Assembly (NCBI GenBank): GCA_032622095.1
Contig: CP136064.1
Span: 109,914,004-109,978,003, forward strand
Length of the DNA: 64,000 bases
Origin: Siphonodentalium dalli
Taxonomy: Eukaryota; Mollusca; Scaphopoda; Gadilida; Siphonodentaliidae
Direction of reading: 5' to 3'
Positions within the stretch are counted from its first letter, which is position 1. Each line of letters opens with the position of its first letter. Below are positions 61,201 to 64,000 of the stretch, piece after piece. Position numbers and translations under genes: made by a program. The notes under the pieces were generated by a model, which was given only the letters and a program-made list of their open reading frames with translations, was not told the DNA's origin and searched no databases.

Positions 61201-63727
61201 AATAGTGTAACCGGTATGGACTAGGGTAATTACTATAGTCCTCCGACGGAATGTTGGGGGACAAAAGTGGACGAACAATTTGTCTAGTTGAGCTAAAAAG
61301 GAACGGCTAATACCAGTCAATATTCAGTAATGTAAAGTTAGCTGCTTGCTATACAATGCTCTCTCAACGCAGACATATTGACTGATGCAATCAAAGGCAT
61401 GGTGAAAGGATTAAAGGTACTAAATCCGATCAGATGGTATCATCAAGATACAACAACATTTCTTCAAAATACGATTTAGTTATCAGAATCGATTAATTGC
61501 AACAAAATAATGCTAAATTTCCCAAAACATGTTATTTATCAATTATGTTCTATGAAATATGGCCGTATTACCATTTGTTTTTAGGGTTTTCATCCGCAAT
61601 TTTTACCGAGACCATCCGTTTGACGGCGTGTTTCTGGGCCACAAATAACAGCATAACAAACTTCAAAAATTGATATCTGATCACTCTGAGCTTTGATGGG
61701 TGGGTTCCTCGACTCGAATCAAATATTTTTTACCACCGAAGCCAAAGAAATAGTAATTTAGGAGCATTAAATCGGATTGATTACCTTTAATATTTTCCAA
61801 ACTGACCAAACAATGAATTTCAAACTTGATACAAGAATCAGATAAATATATAACAGTTGTTGACTAACCTTCTAACTTTCAAATAAGCACTTGGAGGTGT
61901 AACCGATTTCTTCCTAGATCTTAATTCCTGAGATCTTGATCTTGATCTAGAATATGACCTTGACCTTGAACGAGATCTTCTCGATCGAGAATGTTTTGAC
62001 TTTCTGCTCTTTGACCCTGACCTCTGAGATTTGGACTTGGACCTTTTAGATCTTGGTTTGCGAGACTCTGATTCTCTAAATTTCCTGTCCCGTGACCTTG
62101 ACCTTGACCTTGATTTTTTTGTTTTTGATTCACTGCTCATTCCATGGTTATAGTCAATTGTTATTTTTGAGGGTGGAACCTCCTCAACATATTCTTCTTC
62201 TTCAAGAATGGATTCTTCGTCTGGAAGGAAACATAAACAAATTTAATTGAGCATATAATTGAGTCTGGCCTTACATTGGAACAAACTGTCCAAACTACAA
62301 TTGACTAGCAATACAAAAGTGTAAAATGGCTCCATAACATCCTAGATATCAGTGTTTTATGATATCCATGATATTAATAACTTTTTCAGCAGAATATTAA
62401 AGATCATTAAGAGTAACCCAATTATCACTTAATGCCCTTGAAATTTTCAAGATTTCCAGAAATTAAAGTGTCAATGACACTGTAGCTCAACTTGAACATG
62501 GAATAATATCATACATTACAGTTAATGGAGTGATAAAGAACGCGGAAAGTTTATATGTTTAAGAGACCAGAGGTCAACACGAAGAGCCATATAAAGTTTT
62601 GGATCAATTGGATAAACACTGTTGGCAGTAGGATATGCCAAAGCATTTAGTGATGCAAAGAGTAAAATACAAGATGGCTGCCAGCATACAGCCATGTTTT
62701 GATCGAATATCATTCAAACCACGACATGAAAATGAAAGTTAACATATGATTCACTGGAATGTTCCATCGCAATCAGGGACATTCTGGTAAACACAGTTAC
62801 AGTTTCCTTTCATTTCAAAGAACTAATTATGGCACAATAATTTAAAACACAATCTTATTCCAAAGTGGAATAGTTTAAATGTATACCGTATTTTGAGAAC
62901 AATATTCTATGTGTGATTTTGGCTTGTGTCAGTGTGCACCCAAATATGTGTATTGTTCCAAATTTAGTCAAGTGATGATAACATGGCATCGTTCAATGTT
63001 TGCGTGACTGATTTAACAAGAAAATATCAAGGCACTGTGCTAATGTGTTTTCAAATTAAATTTGTCTTAAATTTATGGAAACTCAAATGATTGTTTCTGT
63101 TAGATTTCATGGTAGATTTTTCAAAATAATGTTAAAGCAAAATTTAAGCTTAGAACTGACATGAAATATTTTTTGTTGAACAAACTATGTGTGACTGACA
63201 TTAGATTAATTTCGTAATTTTTCATGGTAGTTTGTTTACCAAATAAGTTGAATAAATAAACAAGTGGATGAGAATCGCCATTGTATGGCAACTCTCCTGG
63301 AAAAATGATGAGCATAATACTGGACTTTCTTCTCAAAGTTGAAAAACCCATATTCGACTTGGACTGTATTTTAGCTGGGAAAACAAACTTTGGTTCTGAT
63401 CAAATAATCAAAACTTGAGTTATCGGACACCAAAAATTTTAGAGGACGGACAAGTGCTTTGAACGGCCTATAATAATGGGTATGAAAGAAAAGACGCCTG
63501 ATTCAATGGCGGGGATTCAGATAAATAAGAGTGCTGCACGTGTCTTCACACTATACATAATAACATACTCATTTCATCATCAGCACCAACCAGGTGACTT
63601 GCCACTTTGAGCATATTGATGAACATAGTAGCTTTTTTCTTGCGTTCTGCCTGGACCGTTTTATCTTTACCCTGTCCCAGCTTTCCTCTAGCTGCTGATA
63701 CCAGTTTATCTTTTAATATTTCCTCAG
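25137..63727 (-). CDS. SFSWAP: SFSWAP-like splicing regulator, 3' half (whole span)
   Basis: Six exons on the minus strand: 63569-63727, 61869-62220, 48258-48542, 43003-43320, 28567-28849, 25137-25202. All splice sites are GT-AG and every split codon joins in frame, giving about 487 residues. Family landmarks in order: QAERKKKATMFINML (matches the ERKRKAA-type block of SFSWAP after SURP2), an RS domain, PPSAYLKVRR-S, more RS, and KVRALLKAS near the C-terminus (human equivalent KVRAMLAAS, from memory). SFSWAP is a nuclear SR-like protein that controls alternative splicing, and in Drosophila represses splicing of its own introns. The two SURP domains and start are beyond base 64000. Introns of 1.3 to 14 kb are filled with transposons. 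Orthology is a family-level judgement by eye. Confidence 0.85.
25350..25452 (+). mobile_element. pogo-like MITE, copy B (single arm)
   Basis: One arm only, starting CAGTAATGCTCTAAGTAATC; lies in the last SFSWAP intron about 150 bp upstream of the terminal exon. Confidence 0.65.
25745..25927 (-). repeat. Family P2 copy c, truncated
   Basis: Reverse-orientation P2: CGGTTCATATTTGTTAAAGT, GACGGACGGACAGATG and the end GAAAGTGGGGGTATA. Confidence 0.65.
26838..27050 (+). repeat. Dispersed repeat with AACCCTTTC end, copy 1
   Basis: Begins TTTAACCCTTTCTGT; shares CAATAAATAGGACTCCTTCT and GGTGGGAGAATC with 32104-32361. Directly abuts the Helitron-like copy at 27061. Confidence 0.6.
27061..27732 (+). 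mobile_element. Helitron-like element H1
   Basis: Starts A|TCTCCTATATATTTTGAAG and ends with hairpin AGCCCGGACAACGTCGGGCT, six bases, CTAG|T: the TC...hairpin-CTRR layout of Helitrons with no target duplication. Interior holds four GC-rich units of about 122 bp (CCAGCTTCGCGCATGCGCAG, ATCTCGGAAACGGGTGGAGC). Non-autonomous; the Arg-rich ORFs are repeat-derived. Confidence 0.75.
27733..28387 (+). mobile_element. Helitron-like element H2, head-to-tail with H1
   Basis: Begins TCTCTTATATATTTTGAAGA immediately after the H1 CTAG and ends with the same hairpin and CTAG|T. The interior carries an unrelated segment (about 27830-28070) and two of the 122-bp-type units. Confidence 0.75.
28567..28849 (-). 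CDS. SFSWAP: SFSWAP exon: Ser/Thr-Pro repeat region
   Basis: Acceptor ATAATTCCAG|A and donor CAG|GTAATT. Encodes VSNLDHSEESESQGS, then four imperfect repeats around SSGTSTPVS / SSGRSTPIS / SSGTSTPVS / SRSSTPGS. Each holds a Thr-Pro site, the target type of proline-directed kinases. Low complexity, probably disordered. Confidence 0.8.
29137..29406. mobile_element. Nested-palindrome MITE M1, copy a
   Basis: Outer inverted repeat ACAAGCCTTGAAATAG...CTATATCAAGGCTTGT and, inside, two hairpins each built of AGAGGGTGAATTTAGTGATG and its complement. Same layout as 33888-34130. Confidence 0.8.
30162..31540. mobile_element. 1.38-kb TIR element nested in the piggyBac-like element
   Basis: Terminal repeats of about 85 bp: TTATACAATGTTGTGTACA, then TAGTCCAAGTCTTCTCGTAC and GGTGCCGGTCTTTAGTCC, mirrored at 31448-31540. 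The left repeat is split by a hairpin insertion (30175-30301). ORFs at 30860 and 31062 are unrecognised. Confidence 0.75.
30175..30301. repeat. Hairpin insertion, arms about 60 bp
   Basis: TGTACAGTATGAGTTTTTCT pairs with AGAAAAACTCATACTGTACA; a loop of a few bases. A decayed relative, AGTCCAATATGAC repeats, is at 31805-31866. Confidence 0.8.
32104..32361 (+). repeat. Dispersed repeat with AACCCTTT end, copy 2
   Basis: AACCCTTTATAAATAGG at the left and TAGTATAGAAAGGGTTAA at the right; interior shared with 26838-27050. Ends resemble the piggyBac-like termini at 29956/31951. Confidence 0.6.
32365..33880. other. SFSWAP intron, no gene; internal repeats
   Basis: GGAATGTGTGCATTTCTTTG occurs at about 32861 and 33263; 33651-33735 is the inverted partner of 17240-17325. 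No coding potential recognised. Confidence 0.5.
33888..34130. mobile_element. Nested-palindrome MITE M1, copy b
   Basis: TCAAGCCTTGAAATAGTG...CACTATTTCAAGGCTTG, with the two inner hairpins intact. Confidence 0.8.
34257..34877 (+). mobile_element. Helitron-like element H3
   Basis: Starts A|TCTATTATATATTTTGGAAG and ends with hairpin AGCCCGGACGAAGTCGGGTC followed by ACCTTCTAG|T. No 122-bp units, so it is a different subfamily from H1/H2 with the same ends. Confidence 0.75.
35165..36900 (-). mobile_element. Dispersed element P4, copy b
   Basis: Reverse-orientation copy of 12480-13790: the terminal hairpin GGCCGATCACGATCGGCAGA is at 35175-35194, with shared blocks such as CCTTACTGAACCTGGTTCA further in. 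Boundary with the next repeat is uncertain. Confidence 0.55.
36900..37432 (-). mobile_element. Pearl/HINE-like family P9-type element
   Basis: Core units ATACCAAAAACTATACAGGT, then CAGACGGACGGACGAACGAC and a terminal palindrome TGTGTACCATACATGGTATG with GGTACACA. Confidence 0.6.
37440..39480. other. SFSWAP intron, nothing recognised
   Basis: AT-rich sequence without clear ORF conservation, inverted repeats or microsatellites on either strand. Confidence 0.5.
39487..40679. mobile_element. piggyBac-like element, 1.2 kb
   Basis: TTAACTCTTTCGTTGCCGAG at the left, GGCAATCAAAGAGTTAA at the right, TTAA flanks. The right end carries a doubled GGGCCGATAATATCGGCCC palindrome. ORF at 39631 (74 codons) has no recognised domain. 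Confidence 0.6.
40685..41265. other. SFSWAP intron, nothing recognised
   Basis: No ORF, repeat or structure that I could support. Confidence 0.5.
41268..41445 (+). repeat. TTAA element, family T copy 7 (truncated)
   Basis: Starts TTAAAGATACATAATCCAAA with the body block CATCAAAGCTCAGAGTGATC; right end missing. Confidence 0.55.
41732..41845 (+). repeat. Deleted relative of the 1550-1783 palindrome
   Basis: GTGCCAGTGCATATAAGAGA, GCCAATGCATTCTCTTATAT and TTGGCACAGGG with the same right flank as the 5384-5490 copy. Confidence 0.65.
41850..42790. other. SFSWAP intron, nothing recognised
   Basis: Only short ORFs; no repeat identified. Confidence 0.45.
42801..42975. mobile_element. pogo-like MITE, copy C
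   Basis: TA|CAGTAATGCTCTAATTAATC ... GAGTATTACTG|TA; arms about 80 bp around a short centre. Lies 27 bp from the SFSWAP 5' splice site at 43002. Confidence 0.8.
43003..43320 (-). CDS. SFSWAP: SFSWAP exon: acidic patch and ELP(K) repeats
   Basis: Acceptor TTTGTTTCTAG|T, donor AGCAG|GTATAA; phases match both neighbours. Encodes KAKAMKKFDESEVIVIGEDD followed by more acidic residues, then four repeats of the type VEEIELPK (VELIELPLN, IAEIELPKI, VEEIELPKT, VEEIDLEN). VIVI followed by an acidic run fits a SUMO-interaction motif. The longer plus-strand ORF across this exon is its antisense shadow. Confidence 0.8.
43455..44869 (+). mobile_element. Pearl/HINE-like family P6, copy a
   Basis: Starts near GTGACACTTTAGCTCAACTT; about four units of 280-330 bp with GATCCATATGAAGTTTGG and GGTGTGCCAAAGGATTTAGT; ends CATGACGGATGACGGATG and a terminal hairpin at 44835-44866 (TAGCTCAAACTTTACAAAGT, AAGTTGAGCTA). 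Confidence 0.75.
45196..46433. mobile_element. pogo-like element D with CCGCGG-rich subterminal regions
   Basis: TA|CAGCTATGCTCTAATTAATC and AATTAGAGCATAGCTG|TA. Inside each end about 200-250 bp carry many ACCGCGGT/CCGCGGTC/GACCGC motifs; the central part is AT-rich. Inner ends AACGAGGTTATG / AACCTCATT suggest a second element may be nested. No transposase frame. Confidence 0.65.
46812..47200. mobile_element. Foldback MITE with about 60-bp imperfect TIRs
   Basis: ATATCTGGTCAACTGCATTC...GGATCCCTGCCCCGTATG pairs with CATATGGGGCAGGGATCC...GTGAACCAGATAT; an inner pair (GAAATTGGCTATG / CATAGCCAGTTTC) adds a second hairpin. The 139-codon ORF is inside it. Confidence 0.75.
47203..47706 (-). mobile_element. 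Pearl/HINE-like family P2, copy b
   Basis: Reverse of 8071-8594: from CAAGAGGTGTGCACTTGGGT to GAAAGTGGGGGTATA with GGACGGACGGACAGACGG inside. Abuts the foldback MITE on its left. Confidence 0.75.
47975..48238 (+). repeat. Family P3 copy e (decayed)
   Basis: AACAAATCTGAATCCTATTC, CACACCAAATATGA and GACGAGTGATGACTATAG remain. Confidence 0.5.
48258..48542 (-). CDS. SFSWAP: SFSWAP exon: RS domain, second part
   Basis: Acceptor TTTTAAG|G, donor CTGCT|GTGAGT. Begins (R)STSHSPKRDSKRYSRGVSP, continues with RRSRSHPRRSKRSRSRSS and ends KFPH, six Ser from a TCA run, LDL(L). The preceding intron of 13.3 kb separates it from KVRR. Confidence 0.85.
49155..49740 (+). mobile_element. Pearl/HINE-like family P7
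   Basis: GTGGTGCTGGCATACCCC start, then three units of about 170 bp with CATCCATACCAAATTTCATT and GTGGTGGAGATATCTGCT. A piece of repeat Q follows at 49727. Confidence 0.6.
50197..50683 (+). mobile_element. TTAA-flanked element, family T copy 5
   Basis: TTAAAGGTACTCAATCCGAT to GATTGAGTACCTTTAA; closely similar to copy 4 over its whole length, including the internal inverted arms. Confidence 0.8.
51171..51642. mobile_element. MULE-type MITE with 10-bp target duplication
   Basis: Flanked by CACCAGTAGA at 51161-51170 and 51643-51652. TIR GATGGGGTCATTGTCACAAG; each end also carries three copies of TAGCCAGCTTTT/AAAAGCTGGCTA. A 9-11 bp duplication with long subterminal repeats fits Mutator-like elements. 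Confidence 0.8.
51921..54104 (+). mobile_element. Pearl/HINE-like family P6, long copy b
   Basis: Starts AAGTGTCAATGACACTGTAG, contains about seven units with CAAGATGGCCACCAGCGGCC and CCAAAATGACTCGTTCCCAT, ends GGACGACGGACGCCAACCCA and AAGTTGAGCTAAAA. The terminal hairpin has lost its left side compared with copy a. Confidence 0.75.
53322..53977 (+). repeat. Perfect 328-bp tandem duplication within P6
   Basis: 53322-53649 and 53650-53977 look identical over essentially their whole length; the resulting 77-codon frames are identical. The other units in the element are clearly diverged, so this copy is recent. Confidence 0.85.
54110..55010 (+). mobile_element. Pearl/HINE-like family P3, copy c, split by X2
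   Basis: Core units with ATGGCCCTGGCTTCGCAGCT, GGACGG tract interrupted at 54471-54934, then GGACGGACGCCCAG and the 3' palindrome GCTCCACCGGAGACTTCGTC. Confidence 0.7.
54471..54934 (-). mobile_element. Element X2 inside the P3 microsatellite
   Basis: Reverse-orientation relative of X1 (10968-11400): ends ACTACTTATGTGGCTA and GTTTAC on the reverse strand, with CGTGGCTAGCCA and AGTTGATAGTGATAAAA regions in common. Flanked by GGACGG-type repeats. A truncated piece recurs at 55076-55165. Confidence 0.65.
55388..56360 (+). repeat. Dispersed repeat Q, copy 2
   Basis: Same orientation as 9659-10455 and extends further right with TTGCAGTCAAGGAAGAACAT, which also occurs at 13790. Confidence 0.75.
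56365..57485 (+). repeat. Three tandem units carrying M1 fragments
   Basis: Unit landmarks TTCCCCAGTTGAAGTTGGTG and GGGATATAGAAACTTCCTAG recur at about 56380, 56812 and 57185. Each unit carries a differently deleted M1 palindrome (GAGGGTGAATTTGGTGATGC and complements). Confidence 0.75.
57490..57845. other. Intron sequence with a short G-run
   Basis: GGGGGGGGGGG at about 57820; no gene or repeat recognised. Confidence 0.45.
57850..58705 (+). mobile_element. Pearl/HINE-like family P3, long copy d
   Basis: Four core units with TATGGCCCTGG and CACACCAAAT, (GGAC)4, GAGGAGTGATGACTATAGCT and the terminal palindrome ending GGTGAGCTAAAA. Confidence 0.75.
59031..59151. repeat. Two adjacent hairpins upstream of the MULE remnant
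   Basis: TCAACCTGG/GCCTGACC pairs with GGTCAGGC/CCAGGTTGA at 59032-59086; CTGACTTCAGCGG pairs with CCGCTGAAGTCAG at 59104-59151. They may be the left end of the transposon. Confidence 0.65.
59517..60566 (+). pseudogene. Decayed MULE-type transposase
   Basis: Three frames are needed. (1) From ATG 59517: MTEVVRNGGKFCLKRRKDKK, ending TRFSDSSSAIFKTS-stop. (2) To 59832: VCIEYIGTYSGHALHG then TKAYIRTPAQT. (3) From about 59823 to the stop at 60566: YTNSDCTTYGTFFSEIAASI, PIIGTADEKA, VRHLKNNV, NNNCESLNHILKQAV. The GT.DE and N-x-x-E-S-x-N-x-x-L motifs are those of Mutator-like (MULE) transposases, which cut and paste DNA; the first catalytic Asp region is not found. Shifts occur near 59640 and at the A-run 59823-59828. 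It lies in the SFSWAP 13-kb intron on the opposite strand. The family call is by motif only. Confidence 0.65.
60570..61125. other. No gene recognised
   Basis: Follows the MULE stop; AATAAA at 60662 and 60731 could be its old poly(A) signals. Confidence 0.45.
61129..61203 (+). repeat. About 20-bp minisatellite, four units
   Basis: GGGACTTACTGCATTTACC, GGGGACTTGATGCATATACC, GGGGACTTGCTGCATATCCA, GGGACTTGCTGCAAATAG. Confidence 0.8.
61411..61790 (-). mobile_element. TTAA-flanked element, family T copy 6
   Basis: TTAAAGGTACTAAATCCGAT to ATCGGATTGATTACCTTTAA, TTAA on both sides. Ends 78 bp from the SFSWAP splice donor at 61868. Confidence 0.75.
61869..62220 (-). CDS. SFSWAP: SFSWAP exon: acidic block and RS domain, first part
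   Basis: Acceptor TATGTTTCCTTCCAG|AC, donor AGAAG|GTTAGT. Begins (N)EESILEEEEYVEEVPPSK, then ITIDYNHGMSSESK, the RS domain, and SVTPPSAYLKVRR. PSAY-x-x-VRR followed by RS is a landmark shared with vertebrate SFSWAP. Confidence 0.85.
62466..62715 (+). repeat. Family P6 copy c, truncated
   Basis: AAGTGTCAATGACACTGTAG start and one core unit with GCATTTAGTGATGCAAAGAG; no microsatellite or end hairpin. Lies in the SFSWAP 1.35-kb intron. Confidence 0.65.
63569..63727 (-). CDS. SFSWAP: SFSWAP exon (most 5' one in the window)
   Basis: Acceptor TTTCTTTTACAG|CT, donor AAATGA|GTATGT. Reads EEILKDKLVSAARGKLGQGK, DKTVQAERKKKATMFINMLK, VASHLVGADDEM. The AERKKKA-MF-ML block corresponds to the conserved helix after SURP2 in the family. 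Confidence 0.85.
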
Positions 63728-63730
63728 CTG

Positions 63731-64000
63731 TAAAAGAAACGAAACCTGTGGCTAAAGCTAAGGAAGGTATTCATTTCCGGTACATCTGAAAATTCAAACA
63801 TAGTTTGTTAAACCACTATTAGTAAGGAGAACATGAAACAATTGAAGAATTTGTTCTTATTTTCATTATAAGAAATCCTTTAGTCACAAGATTCCATATG
63901 TTGAAACCAATATTGTGAACAATCTACTGTAACAAAAGCCAATGTTTACATTTTTTGCAACAAACAATAACTCTAAAATACAAACAATGTAGACTATTAG
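63731..64000. other. SFSWAP intron continuing past the window edge
   Basis: No further exon recognised on the minus strand before the edge. Confidence 0.5.

Overview
This is a eukaryotic, AT-rich, intron- and transposon-laden nuclear window, most likely from a bivalve mollusc. The main reason for that call is the abundance of pearl/HINE-like (Helitron-associated) elements: short terminal hairpins, (GTCC)n/(GGAC)n microsatellites and 120-330 bp core repeats, an architecture first described in bivalves. Species is not determinable from the sequence alone. No bacterial-type genes, CRISPR arrays, rRNA genes or tRNA genes were seen.

Only two host genes can be supported, and they converge tail to tail. 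Gene A (plus strand, 5' end outside the window) has exons at about 1-807 and 3297-4372 and encodes a nuclear protein with a long Arg/Ser domain; I do not recognise the orthologue. Gene B (minus strand, 5' end beyond base 64000) can be assembled by eye from six phase-compatible exons: 63569-63727, 61869-62220, 48258-48542, 43003-43320, 28567-28849 and 25137-25202. It is recognisable as SFSWAP (suppressor-of-white-apricot splicing regulator) from the ERKKKATMF block, the RS domain with PPSAYLKVRR, and the terminal KVRALLKAS. Only the C-terminal ~487 residues are present; both SURP domains lie outside. Both genes encode RS-domain proteins of the splicing system.

Almost everything else is mobile DNA in the introns and intergenic space. 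Region 1-5 kb: gene A, with a perfect nested palindrome in its intron. 5-17 kb: pearl-like families nested in each other, TTAA-flanked elements and an 863-bp foldback element with an 8-bp target duplication. 17-25 kb: a broken C2H2 zinc-finger sequence, foldback elements and the 3' end of SFSWAP. 25-43 kb (SFSWAP introns): Helitron-like copies with hairpin-CTAG ends, nested palindromic MITEs and piggyBac-like elements. 43-62 kb: tandem-repeat pearl families, a pogo-like 1.2-kb element packed with CCGCGG motifs, a MULE-type MITE and a decayed MULE transposase. 62-64 kb: the upstream SFSWAP exons in view.

The most interesting signals are: a 20-kb-apart pair of RS-protein genes; a possible frame-breaking alternative exon in gene A; a SUMO-interaction-like motif and ELP(K) repeats in an SFSWAP exon; an element found twice inside the (GTCC)n tract of two different pearl families; and an occupied/empty insertion-site pair that defines the boundaries of one pearl-like family. 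All exon joins and family assignments are by eye and have not been checked by alignment or transcripts.
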